A DNA stretch of 64,000 bases from Catenuloplanes atrovinosus (lineage in GTDB: Bacteria; Actinomycetota; Actinomycetes; Mycobacteriales; Micromonosporaceae). A model generated the notes under the pieces. The model was not told the DNA's origin. It saw nothing but the letters and a program-made list of their open reading frames with translations, and ran no database searches. The stretch is taken from contig NZ_JAVDYB010000001.1 in assembly GCF_031458235.1 (NCBI RefSeq), forward strand, positions 5,256,001-5,320,000. The letters run 5' to 3'. Below, one piece after another: positions 38,574 through 47,206 of this stretch (positions within the stretch are counted from its first letter, which is position 1; each line of letters opens with the position of its first letter). The translations under genes and the position numbers were made by a program.

Positions 38574-39360
38574 CGAAGTCGATCAGCCGCTCCATCGAGT
38601 TGATCAGCGGGGTCTCCAGGTCGCGGTAGCTGGACACCGACGTGAGGATGCGCCGCCACATGTCCTGCGGCGTGGCGACGCCGAGCGCCTCGCAGACGCC
38701 CTCCTTCCACGGCCGCCCCGGCGGGATCACCGGCCACGCGCGGATGCCGATCCGCTCCGGCTTCACCGCCTGCCAGACGTCGACGTACGGGTGGCCGGTG
38801 ACGAGCACGTACGGCGAGGTCACCGACGCCACGATCCGGCTCTCCTTGGAACCCGGCACCAGGTGGTCGACCAGCACGCCGAGCCGCCGGTCCGCCGACG
38901 GCCGGAACTCCGCGACCGCGCCGGACAGGTCGTCGATGCCGTCCAGCGGCTCCACCACCACGCCCTCGATGCGCAGGTCATCGCCCCAGACGCGCTCGAC
39001 CAGCGTGGCGTCGTGCACGCCCTCCACCCAGATCCGGCTGGCCTTGGCCACCCGCGCCGGCACGTTCGCCACCGCGATCGACCCGGACGCGGTGAGCGTC
39101 CTGCCCGCGGCCGGCTGCCGCGGGCCCGGCCGCCGCAGCGTCACGGTCTCGCCGTCCAGCAGGAACGCGGCCGGCTCCAGCGGGAAGTTGCGACGGCGGC
39201 CGTGCCGGTCCTCCAGCACCACCGCGCCGTACTCGAACCCCACCACCGCGCCGCAGAACCCGGACGACACGTCCTCGACCACCAGGTCCGGCTCCGCGTC
39301 CACCACCGGGATCGTCTTCCGCCGGCGCCGGTTCCCGGCCAGCACGTCGTCCCCATACAT
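38545..39360 (-). CDS. DUF3097 family protein
   Basis: 271 residues, the usual length of this actinobacteria-specific family. Characteristic phrases are MYGDDVLAG, RRKTIPVVDAEPDLVVED, ARIWVEG-like SRIWVEGVHDATLVERVWGDDLR (a Toprim-like block), VLVDHLVPGSKESRI and the C-terminal WRRILTSVSSYRDLETPLIN. The middle part has the look of a nucleic-acid-related Toprim fold, but no biochemical role is established that I know of. It is convergent with the serine-hydrolase-like gene and divergent from the gene at 39477. Confidence 0.92.
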   Translation of the reverse strand: MYGDDVLAGNRRRRKTIPVVDAEPDLVVEDVSSGFCGAVVGFEYGAVVLEDRHGRRRNFPLEPAAFLLDGETVTLRRPGPRQPAAGRTLTASGSIAVANVPARVAKASRIWVEGVHDATLVERVWGDDLRIEGVVVEPLDGIDDLSGAVAEFRPSADRRLGVLVDHLVPGSKESRIVASVTSPYVLVTGHPYVDVWQAVKPERIGIRAWPVIPPGRPWKEGVCEALGVATPQDMWRRILTSVSSYRDLETPLINSMERLIDFVTVPREQRG

Positions 39361-39410
39361 GGTCAGGACCGTAACCCGCTCACGTTTGCCGAACCATCAC
39401 CCACGCCGTG

Positions 39411-39420
39411 GTCACGTGAC
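39411..39420. promoter_or_regulatory. Palindrome GTCACGTGAC in a divergent promoter
   Basis: A perfect 10-bp palindrome in the 116-bp gap between the divergent DUF3097 gene and the gene at 39477. A regulator site is possible; chance cannot be excluded at this GC content. Confidence 0.3.
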
Positions 39421-39476
39421 GTTCTCGACAGTGCGACGGGCGACATTCGTCGTACCCACGCCGTACCCTCTTCTGC

Positions 39477-40277
39477 ATGTCCCCCACCGCAGGCGCCACG
39501 ACGCTGGTGGCGCGCCGGTCGACCCGGTTCACGGCCTGGGTGCGCGCCTGGCGTGCCGGCCTGGTCCCGTTCGACGACCTGGCCGAGGAGATCACCACCT
39601 TCGCGCCGGACGAGGAGCACCTGGCCGCCGACGCCCCCGGCACCTGGTCCGACGTCCCGCTCGGCACCGCGCTCCCCGCCTTCGCCAAGCTCCACCCCGA
39701 CGAGATCCGCCTCGTCCTCCCGGTCCCCGGCGACCCCCGCGGCCTCCCCGGCCCCGGCGAGTTCACCAACGCCGCGCTCGCCGCCGGCGAGGGCGTCCTG
39801 GCCCGCGGCTTCGGCCTCGTCCCCGAGGTCCGCACGCACACCTCCGGCTCCGGCGTCACGTTCTCCACCGTGCTCTGGCGCTTCCACCCCCTCCCGGACA
39901 CGGCGCTGCGCGCCTCCCTCACCGAGCCCTCCGCCGCCGAGGCCGAGGCGGACCTGTCCGCCGCGCTCGCGGAGTCCACCACGGCACTGACCCGCCTGGA
40001 CATCGCGCACTGGCGGCCGGAGCTGGCGGGCGCGCTCGCCGCCATCCGCAAGCCGGACGCGGGCACCGACCTGCCGGCCGGTTTCGACCCGCGGGCCCGC
40101 CGGCTGTATGCGCGGGCGGCCGTCCTGGACCGGGTCCTCGCCCTGGCGGAGACGGCGGCGCCGGGCGGCGCGGTCAACAACTTTGAGGCGCAGCAGCGCG
40201 ATGCGGCGCTGCGGCCCCTGACGACGGCGTGCCGGCGGGCGCTGGTGGCGGCCTGTAACGCGCCGTTGCGGCTTTGA
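39477..40277 (+). CDS. Conserved-type hypothetical protein
   Basis: 266 residues from ATG 39477. The N-terminal half (FTAWVRAWRAGLVPFDDLAEEI, then LAFAKLHPDEIRLVLPVPGDPRG in similar form) looks like a compact folded domain, the C-terminal half (about 160-266) is Ala-rich and helical. There is no signal peptide or helix. I recall similar proteins of about this size next to DUF3097 genes in actinobacteria, but know no function. Codon bias is normal and the start fits the divergent promoter. Confidence 0.7.
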   Translation: MSPTAGATTLVARRSTRFTAWVRAWRAGLVPFDDLAEEITTFAPDEEHLAADAPGTWSDVPLGTALPAFAKLHPDEIRLVLPVPGDPRGLPGPGEFTNAALAAGEGVLARGFGLVPEVRTHTSGSGVTFSTVLWRFHPLPDTALRASLTEPSAAEAEADLSAALAESTTALTRLDIAHWRPELAGALAAIRKPDAGTDLPAGFDPRARRLYARAAVLDRVLALAETAAPGGAVNNFEAQQRDAALRPLTTACRRALVAACNAPLRL

Positions 40278-40290
40278 CGGCCGGAGATCG

Positions 40291-40351
40291 CTTTTCCGCT
40301 TCCGCCGGGGTCGCTTCCCGCATGCTCGGGGCGGGCACCGGTCCCGCGGTG
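40291..40351 (+). repeat. Dispersed intergenic repeat, copy C
   Basis: Contains TTTTCCGCTTCCGCCGGGGT, CCCGCATGCTCGGGG and GCGGGCACCGGTCCCGC with GTG after it. GCGGG/CCCGC around CACCGGT forms a small stem. It lies 14 bases after the stop at 40277; the rest of the gap to 40508 holds nothing recognisable. Confidence 0.65.
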
Positions 40352-40508
40352 GTCTTGCGGGCGGTTCCCTGACGGCACTGTCCCGCTGATGTGGCGACGC
40401 TGATCGAGGCGCGCGCGCCGTGCCCGGAATCTCATGGGACCGGAGCCGGACCGCGCGACAGGACTGATCTTCGACCGCCACGCTCTCAGGCGGCGGGAGT
40501 CGGGACGG

Positions 40509-40973
40509 CTACAGCAGCGGCTCCACCGGTCGGCGGCGCAGGTGTTCGTAGACGAGGGTGGTGCGCAGTTCGGCCACCGCCCGGTGGGCGGCCAGACGGT
40601 CCAGCACCAGCGAGTCCAACGCCCCCGTCCCCGGCACCGCCACGTGCACCAGGAAATCGTCCCCGCCGGCGGTGTGGAAGGCGGCCAGCGTCTCCGGCAG
40701 GGACAGGGCCAGGGAGCGGAACTCGTCCACCGCGGCCCGGGTCTTGGGTGACAGGCGGACGCCGATGATGGCCTGCACGGGGCGGCCGATGGCGGGCAGG
40801 TCGACCTCGGTGTGGTGGCCGGTGATGATGCCGTCGGCGTGCAGCAGGCGGACGCGTTCCAGGCAGGTGGACTCCGCCGTACCGATGATCCGGGCCAGCT
40901 CGCGGTTGGTCTGGCGGGCGTTGCGCTGGAGTTCCGCGAGCAGGCGCCGGTTCACCGTATCGAAATTCGGCAC
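40509..40973 (-). CDS. Lrp/AsnC-family transcriptional regulator
   Basis: 154 residues. The N-terminal helix-turn-helix (LLAELQRNARQTNRELARIIG, STCLERVRLLHADGII) and the C-terminal ligand-binding RAM domain (IGVRLSPKTRAAVDEF, FHTAGGDDFLVHVAV) are both complete. Members respond to amino acids and often control nearby export or catabolic genes. The start lies nine bases after the asp23 stop, so the two are probably cotranscribed; no divergent target gene is present. Confidence 0.93.
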   Translation of the reverse strand: MPNFDTVNRRLLAELQRNARQTNRELARIIGTAESTCLERVRLLHADGIITGHHTEVDLPAIGRPVQAIIGVRLSPKTRAAVDEFRSLALSLPETLAAFHTAGGDDFLVHVAVPGTGALDSLVLDRLAAHRAVAELRTTLVYEHLRRRPVEPLL

Positions 40974-40982
40974 AAAATAGGA

Positions 40983-41372
40983 CTATACCGAGGTGGCGGT
41001 GCCGTCCACCTCGATGTCGTCGACCTTGACGTTGACGGCGGAGACGGTGAGGCCGTACTTCTCGACCGCCTCGATGACGGCGACCCGGACGGCCTCGGTG
41101 ACGTCGGCGACGACGGAGCCGGCCTCGATCACGAGCACCACGTTGATCTCGGCGGCGGTGCCGGTGATCTTCGCGTTGACGCCGCGGGTGGCGTCGCCGA
41201 CCTTGTCCAGGCCGACCCGGTCGAAGACGGTGTTGAAGAAGCGTGCCACGTCGCCGCCGAGGTCGGTCACGCCGGGCACGGCGCGGGCGGCCGCGGCCGC
41301 GATCTTCTCGACGACCTCGTCGTCCACGCTGGTCGTGCCCCGCGTGGCCCCGTTGTCCGCAACGTCGGTCAT
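40983..41372 (-). CDS. Asp23/Gls24 family envelope stress protein
   Basis: 129 residues. The Asp23 domain spans most of the protein: VDDEVVEKIAAAAARAVPGVTDL at the front, then VNAKITGTAAEINVVLVIEAGSVVADVTEAVR and AVEKYGLTVSAVNVKVDDIEV. It is soluble, like Asp23 itself, which is tethered under the membrane by AmaP-type partners; no such partner is seen here. Family members respond to alkaline or cell-envelope stress. It is cotranscribed with the lrp gene by position, and 52 bp downstream of the HAD phosphatase gene. Confidence 0.92.
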   Translation of the reverse strand: MTDVADNGATRGTTSVDDEVVEKIAAAAARAVPGVTDLGGDVARFFNTVFDRVGLDKVGDATRGVNAKITGTAAEINVVLVIEAGSVVADVTEAVRVAVIEAVEKYGLTVSAVNVKVDDIEVDGTATSV

Positions 41373-41424
41373 TGTGTGTATCTCCCCTGGTCCGAAAAGT
41401 CCCGGGGCAGCCTACAAGGACCGG

Positions 41425-42207
41425 TCAGATCTCGTCGATCAGGTCGGCGACGGAGTTGACCACTCGCGACGGACGGTACGGATAGCGGTCCGCCTCCGCC
41501 TCGTCCGAGATCCCGGAGAGGACCAGGATGGTGTGCAGGCCCGCCTCCAGGCCGCACAGCACGTCGGTGTCCATCCGGTCGCCGATCATCGCGGTGGTCT
41601 CCGAGTGCGCCTCGATGGTGTTCAGCGCGGAGCGCATCATCATCGGGTTCGGCTTGCCCACGAAGTACGGGTCCACACCGGTCGCCTTCGAGATCATCGC
41701 GGCGACCGAGCCGGCGGCGGGCAGCGCGCCCTCCACGGACGGGCCGGTCGGGTCCGGGTTCGTGCAGATGAACTTGGCGCCGTCGTTGATCAGGCGCACC
41801 GCCTTGGTGATGGCCTCGAAGCTGTACGTCCGGGTCTCGCCGAGCACCACGTAGTCCGGGTCGTAGTCGGACAGGATGTAGCCGACCGCGTGCATGGCCG
41901 TGGTCAGCCCGGCCTCGCCGATCACGTACGCCGTACCGCCGGGACGCTGGTCGGACAGGAACTGCGCGGTGGCCAGCGCGGCCGTCCAGATCGCGCTCTC
42001 CGGCACCTCGAAGCCCATCCGGGACAGCCGGGCGTGCAGGTCGCGGGGCGTGTAGATGGAGTTGTTGGTCAGGATCAGGAACGGCTTGCCGGACGACCGG
42101 AGCCGGTTGATGAACTCGGGCGCGCCGGGCACGGGCAACCCCTCGTGCACCAGCACACCGTCCATGTCGGTCAGCCAGCTCTCCACGGGCTTGCGCTCCG
42201 CGCCCAT
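41425..42207 (-). CDS. HAD-IIA sugar-phosphatase-like protein (NagD type)
   Basis: 260 residues from ATG 42207 behind GGGAGAGG; an earlier ATG overlaps the ferrochelatase gene and is unneeded. HAD motifs: DMDGVLVHEG (motif I with the nucleophile Asp), LTNNS (motif II), the lysine in FVGKPNPMMM (III) and GDRMDTDV (IV). The C2-type cap is the NagD kind (AYVIGEAGLTTAM, YVVLGETRTYSFEAI). Such enzymes hydrolyse nucleotide monophosphates or sugar phosphates. The exact substrate is unknown. It sits 35 bp after the ferrochelatase stop on the same strand. Confidence 0.92.
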   Translation of the reverse strand: MGAERKPVESWLTDMDGVLVHEGLPVPGAPEFINRLRSSGKPFLILTNNSIYTPRDLHARLSRMGFEVPESAIWTAALATAQFLSDQRPGGTAYVIGEAGLTTAMHAVGYILSDYDPDYVVLGETRTYSFEAITKAVRLINDGAKFICTNPDPTGPSVEGALPAAGSVAAMISKATGVDPYFVGKPNPMMMRSALNTIEAHSETTAMIGDRMDTDVLCGLEAGLHTILVLSGISDEAEADRYPYRPSRVVNSVADLIDEI

Positions 42208-42242
42208 CTGCCTCTCCCTCGGGAAGATCACACCACGGAAGC

Positions 42243-43325
42243 TCATCGAGCCGGACGCGCCGGCGGCTTGCAGCAGTCCACCGCACAGTAGTCCCAGACC
42301 GGAATGCTGCCCAGCCGCCGCCCCGGCGCCGACGCGCAGACCGGCTCCGGCGCGGTGAACGGCGCGCGCGGGCCGTCGGACGGCGGCTCGGACAGTCGCT
42401 CGGTCACCAGCTCGCGGACCATCGTGACGTAGCGCGGATCGTGCCCGGGCGTGCCGGCGCGCGCGTAGCCCAGCCCCAGCTCGGCGGCGGTGTCGCTGGC
42501 CTCGTTGTCCAGGTCCCAGATCACCTCGAGGTGGTCGGAGACGAACCCGATCGGGCTGACCGCCACGTCCGTCACGCCCTTCTCGGCGAGCGCGGTGAGG
42601 TGGTCGTTGATGTCCGGCTCCAGCCACGGCACCTGCGGCGGGCCGGACCGGCTCTGCCACACCAGGTCCCACGGCACGTCCGTGCCGGCCGCGGCGGCGA
42701 CCAGCGCGGCGGTCTCCTGGAGCTGCGCCTCGTACCGTCCGCCGGTCGGGCCCGCGGTGGCGGCCATCGAGTTCGGGATGGAGTGCGCGGTGAAGACGAT
42801 CCGGGTGGAGTCGCGGCGCGCCGGGTCGAGCCGGCCGAGCGCGTCGCGCAGCGCGTCCGCGTGCGGCTCGACGAAGCCGGGGTGGTCCCAGAACTGGCGC
42901 AGCTTGTGCACCTGCGGCGCGCCGTCGCCCACCACGGCCTGCGCCTTGGAGATGTCCTCCCAGTACTGCCGGCAGGACGAGTAACCGCCGTACGCGCTGG
43001 TCGCGAAGCCGAGCGCGGTGCGGATGCCGTCCGCCTTCATCCGGGCGAGCGTGTCCGCCATCATCGGATGCCAGTTCCGGTTGCCCCAGTAGACCGGCAG
43101 GTCCACCCCGTTCGCCGCGAAGTCCGCCTTGATCGCGGCGATCAGGTCGCGGCACTGCTGATTGATCGGGGAGACGCCGCCGAAGTGCAGATAGTGCTCG
43201 GCGACCTCGAGCAGCCGCTCACGCGGCACCCCACGGCCGCGCACCACGTTCTCCAGGAACGGCATCACATCATCGGGGCCCTCGGGCCCGCCGAACGACA
43301 TCACCAGCAACGCGTCGTAACCCAC
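42243..43325 (-). CDS. cpfC: Ferrochelatase (coproporphyrin type, Fe-S containing)
   Basis: 360 residues from GTG 43325 (VGYDALLVMSFGG). It inserts Fe2+ into the porphyrin ring; in actinobacteria the substrate is coproporphyrin III and the product coproheme. Visible are SFGGPEGPDDVMPFL, the catalytic histidine in TAHSIPNSM, SPIGFVSDHLEVIWDLD and the metal-site glutamate within it. The actinobacterial [2Fe-2S] ligands are present: a cysteine in SSCRQYW and the C-terminal WDYCAVDCC. Gene order fabG-inhA-ferrochelatase matches mycobacteria, where it is called hemZ/hemH. A perfect palindrome lies between it and inhA, suggesting a terminator and a separate promoter. Confidence 0.95.
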   Translation of the reverse strand: MGYDALLVMSFGGPEGPDDVMPFLENVVRGRGVPRERLLEVAEHYLHFGGVSPINQQCRDLIAAIKADFAANGVDLPVYWGNRNWHPMMADTLARMKADGIRTALGFATSAYGGYSSCRQYWEDISKAQAVVGDGAPQVHKLRQFWDHPGFVEPHADALRDALGRLDPARRDSTRIVFTAHSIPNSMAATAGPTGGRYEAQLQETAALVAAAAGTDVPWDLVWQSRSGPPQVPWLEPDINDHLTALAEKGVTDVAVSPIGFVSDHLEVIWDLDNEASDTAAELGLGYARAGTPGHDPRYVTMVRELVTERLSEPPSDGPRAPFTAPEPVCASAPGRRLGSIPVWDYCAVDCCKPPARPAR

Positions 43326-43401
43326 GGCCCCAGTCTGCCCGCTCCACGCGGACCGCGAGGCGTCAGCCCCCTGGAAACGCGACCAACACAACACCAAATC
43401 A

Positions 43402-43431
43402 TCAGCGGGTACGGGTACCCGTACCCGCTGA
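43402..43431 (-). terminator. 30-bp perfect palindrome between inhA and ferrochelatase
   Basis: Two 15-bp arms without spacer, beginning TCAGCGGGTACGGGT. It lies 15 bases past the inhA stop. On the minus strand it is followed by a T-rich stretch (GATTTGGTGTTGTG), favouring an intrinsic terminator of fabG-inhA, though a perfect spacerless palindrome would equally suit an operator for the ferrochelatase gene. Confidence 0.65.
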
Positions 43432-43445
43432 CGCGGTGTGGGGTC

Positions 43446-44213
43446 TCAGGCCCCGATGGCGTGGTAGCCGCCGTCGACGTGCACGATCTCACCGGTGGTG
43501 GCCGGGAACCAGTCGGAGAGCAGCGCCAGGATCGCCTTCGCGGCCGGCTCCGTGTCGTAGAGGTCCCACTTGATCGGGGCCCGCTTGGTCCACTCGTCCT
43601 CGAACTGATCGAAGCCCGGGATCGACTTGGCCGCCATCGTGCGCAGCGGGCCGGCCGAGACCAGGTTGCTGCGGATGCCCTCCTTGCCGAGGTGCAGCGC
43701 CAGGTAGCGGTTCGCCGACTCCAGGCCCGCCTTCGCGACGCCCATCCAGTCGTAGACCGGCCAGGCCACGGTCGCGTCGAAGGTCAGCCCGACGATGCCG
43801 GAGCCCGGGCCCATCAGCGGCTGGCAGGCCTTGGCGAGCGCCGGGTACGAGTACGTGGAGACCTGCACGGCCGTGGCCACGTCCTCCCACGGCGCGTCCA
43901 TGAACCCGCCGCCGAGGCAGCTCTGCGGCGCGAAGCCGATCGAGTGCACCACGCCGTCCAGGCCGTCGACGTGCTCGCGGACCTTGTCCGCCAGCCCGGC
44001 CAGGTGCTCGGAGTTCGACACGTCCAGCTCGATGACCGGCACCGGCTTGGGCAGGCGCTTCGCGGTGCGCTCCACCAGCGAGAGCCGGCCGAAGCCGGTG
44101 AGCACGACCTCGGCGCCGGCCTCCTGCGCGAGCTTCGCCGTGGAGAACGCGATCGACTGATCGGTGAGCACGCCGGTGATCAGCAGGCGCTTGCCCTCAA
44201 GCAATCCAGACAC
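43446..44213 (-). CDS. inhA: Enoyl-ACP reductase, InhA/FabI type
   Basis: 255 residues. It reduces trans-2-enoyl-ACP with NADH in fatty acid elongation. Visible are LITGVLTDQSIAFSTAKLAQ (cofactor loop), IELDVSNSEHL, VVHSIGFAP and the active site YxxMxxxK as YDWMGVAK, plus SAGPLRTMAAKSIPGF (substrate loop). It is closer to mycobacterial InhA than to E. coli FabI by these phrases. It follows fabG with a 29-bp gap on the same strand, the classic mabA-inhA arrangement, and is the target class of isoniazid/triclosan-type inhibitors. Confidence 0.95.
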   Translation of the reverse strand: MSGLLEGKRLLITGVLTDQSIAFSTAKLAQEAGAEVVLTGFGRLSLVERTAKRLPKPVPVIELDVSNSEHLAGLADKVREHVDGLDGVVHSIGFAPQSCLGGGFMDAPWEDVATAVQVSTYSYPALAKACQPLMGPGSGIVGLTFDATVAWPVYDWMGVAKAGLESANRYLALHLGKEGIRSNLVSAGPLRTMAAKSIPGFDQFEDEWTKRAPIKWDLYDTEPAAKAILALLSDWFPATTGEIVHVDGGYHAIGA

Positions 44214-44242
44214 TGTTCTTTATCCCTCTAGGTGAGTAACTC

Positions 44243-45049
<807 letters not shown>

Positions 45050-45114
45050 TCATACCAGGGTATGAGTTCCGCAGGGGCACGACGCGGGCCGGGTGGGCGC
45101 CGTAGCCTGCTCAG

Positions 45115-46371
45115 ATGCTGAGGAGCACCCCGTGGCGCGATCTCGGCCGCCTGCTCGGCGGCCCCGACGTCCCGGCGCCGCCGCCGCGCCCGGGCACGTT
45201 CCGCCACCGGGCGCGGCCGTTCGCGGTGCTGCTGCTGGTCCTGCTGGTGGGCGCCGGCACCGCGGCCGGCGCGGCGTACATCCAGTCGGAGCGCGCCGTC
45301 TCGGTCGAGCAGTCGATCATCGTGGCCGCGCCCGGCGTGCTGCCGCTGCTGCTGGTGTTCCGGCGTCCGCTGATCGCCTGGCGGCTGACGTACGCGGCGA
45401 TGTTCGCCGGCGCGCTCTGGAAGAACCCGGCCGAGGACTGGCCGTGGCACCCGGTGCAGAGCATCGTGACGCTGCTGGTGTTCGCGGTCGTCGCGTCCCG
45501 GGTCAAGGCCGGCATGGTGTTCTGGATCGGGCTGCTCGCGCTGCTCCCGATCGGCACGTTCACCGGCGACCAGGCCTGGCCCGGCGTGTGGCTGCTCTAT
45601 CTGGTCGCGCTGGTCCTGGGCGACCAGGTCCGGCGGCGCACCCGCGCGGAGCAGAGCCTGGAGGCGCAGGAGGAGATCACCGACCTGGCCCGGGCGCAGC
45701 GCGCGGTGCTGGAGGAGCGGGCCCGGATCGCGCGCGAGATGCACGACGTGGTCGCCCACCACATGTCCATGATCGCGGTGCGGGCGGAGACCGCGCCGTA
45801 CCGGCTGGCCGAGCTCTCCGACCCGGCCAAGGAGGAGTTCGCCGCGATCGCCGGCGCGGCCCGGGAGACGCTGGCCGACATGCGCCGCCTGCTCGGCGTG
45901 CTGCGCACCAGCCGGGAGGAGGACCCGCAGCTCGCGCCGCAGCCGACGCTGGCGGACCTGCCCGCGCTGATCACGGCCGCGTCCGAGGCGGGCATGCCGG
46001 TCACGCTGGAGATGGACGAGATAGAGCCGGCGCCGCCCGAGCCGGTGTCGCTGGCCGCGTACCGGATCGTGCAGGAGGCGGTGGCGAACGCGGGCCGGCA
46101 CGCGCCGGGCGCGGTGGTGCGGGTGACCGTGCGGGTGGAGGAGCAGACCCTGCACGTGACGGTGGCGAACGGGGCGGTGCCGGCCACCGCGGACCCCGGG
46201 CCGCGCGTGATCGGCGGGACCGGGCACGGTTTGATGGGGATGCGGGAACGGGCGCAGGCGCTCGGCGGCACGTTCATCGCGATGCCGTCCCGCGGCGGCT
46301 TCGAGGTGTCCGCGACCTTCCCGCTCCGTGCCGTGCTGGACCCGGGCGCCGCCCCGACCACCCGTCCCTGA
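45115..46371 (+). CDS. Two-component sensor histidine kinase (NarL/LuxR class)
   Basis: 418 residues. About five hydrophobic helices occupy residues 35-180 with almost no extracellular loops, suggesting an intramembrane sensor (PspC-like or envelope sensing). The HisKA_3 dimerisation helix holds the phospho-acceptor H210 in REMHDVVAHHM, and the ATPase domain ends in GGTGHGLMGMRERAQALGG. The 22-bp gap to the next gene and matching class identify its response regulator. The stimulus is unknown; actinomycete homologues are very numerous. Confidence 0.94.
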   Translation: MLRSTPWRDLGRLLGGPDVPAPPPRPGTFRHRARPFAVLLLVLLVGAGTAAGAAYIQSERAVSVEQSIIVAAPGVLPLLLVFRRPLIAWRLTYAAMFAGALWKNPAEDWPWHPVQSIVTLLVFAVVASRVKAGMVFWIGLLALLPIGTFTGDQAWPGVWLLYLVALVLGDQVRRRTRAEQSLEAQEEITDLARAQRAVLEERARIAREMHDVVAHHMSMIAVRAETAPYRLAELSDPAKEEFAAIAGAARETLADMRRLLGVLRTSREEDPQLAPQPTLADLPALITAASEAGMPVTLEMDEIEPAPPEPVSLAAYRIVQEAVANAGRHAPGAVVRVTVRVEEQTLHVTVANGAVPATADPGPRVIGGTGHGLMGMRERAQALGGTFIAMPSRGGFEVSATFPLRAVLDPGAAPTTRP

Positions 46372-46393
46372 CCCGACCAAAGGCTGGCCCTTC

Positions 46394-47059
46394 TTGATCA
46401 AGGTTTTGATCGCCGACGACCAGGCGATGGTGCGCGAGGGGTTCGGCGCGCTGCTGGCCGCGCAGCCGGACCTGCTGGTCGTCGGCTCGGCCGCGAACGG
46501 CGAACAGGCCGTGGCCGAGACGCGTCGCCTCGACCCCGACGTGGTGCTGATGGACGTGCGCATGCCGGTGATGGACGGGCTGGAGGCGACGCGGCGGCTG
46601 CTGGCCGCGCCCGGCACCGACCGGCCCAAGGTGCTCATCCTGACCACGTTCGACCTGGACGACTACGTGTTCGAGGCGCTGCGCGCCGGGGCCAGCGGGT
46701 TCCTGCTGAAGGACGCGCCCGGCGCGGACCTGGTGCAGGCGGTCCGCGTGGTCGCGGCCGGCGAGGCGCTGCTGGCCCCGTCCGTGACCCGGCGGCTGAT
46801 CGCGGAGTTCACCGCGCGCCCGGCCCCTCGCGAACGGACGCGGCCGACCGCGCTGCACGCGCTCACCGCGCGGGAGACCGAGGTGCTGCGCCTGATCGCG
46901 CGCGGGCGGTCCAACACGGAGATCGCGGCCGATCTGGTGGTGGCGGAGCAGACCGTGAAGACGCACGTCAGCCGCATCCTGAGCAAGCTCGGGCTCCGTG
47001 ACCGCGCCCAGGCGGTGGTGCTGGCCTACGAGACCGGGCTCATCTCCCCCGGCGAGTGA
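46394..47059 (+). CDS. NarL/FixJ-type response regulator
   Basis: 221 residues from TTG 46394 (LIKVLIADDQAMVREG); no strong ribosome site is visible, so translation may depend on coupling with the kinase gene. The receiver domain has the acidic pair DD (ADDQ), phospho-acceptor D54 in LMDVRMPVMDG, T in ILTTFD and K in FLLKDAP. The C-terminal LuxR helix-turn-helix reads LTARETEVLRLIARG and VKTHVSRILSKL. It forms a two-component system with the kinase; targets are unknown. Confidence 0.93.
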   Translation: MIKVLIADDQAMVREGFGALLAAQPDLLVVGSAANGEQAVAETRRLDPDVVLMDVRMPVMDGLEATRRLLAAPGTDRPKVLILTTFDLDDYVFEALRAGASGFLLKDAPGADLVQAVRVVAAGEALLAPSVTRRLIAEFTARPAPRERTRPTALHALTARETEVLRLIARGRSNTEIAADLVVAEQTVKTHVSRILSKLGLRDRAQAVVLAYETGLISPGE

Positions 47060-47112
47060 TCGGCGTGCTGCCACTCCGGCGGTAGTGAACGGATCACGGC
47101 GGCGTCACGTAC

Positions 47113-47145
47113 CCCCGGAGAGCCAGTCGAAAGGCGGCTCCGGGG
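47113..47145 (+). terminator. Hairpin after the response regulator
   Basis: CCCCGGAG (47113-47120) pairs with CTCCGGGG (47138-47145), extended by an inner GCC/GGC pairing with a bulge. It lies 53 bases past the stop. Confidence 0.55.
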
Positions 47146-47206
47146 AGTGATGTGAGGACGGCGGCCGAGACCGCACAGTGTCCTCCCCAGCGAGGAGAGG
47201 ACCGCC

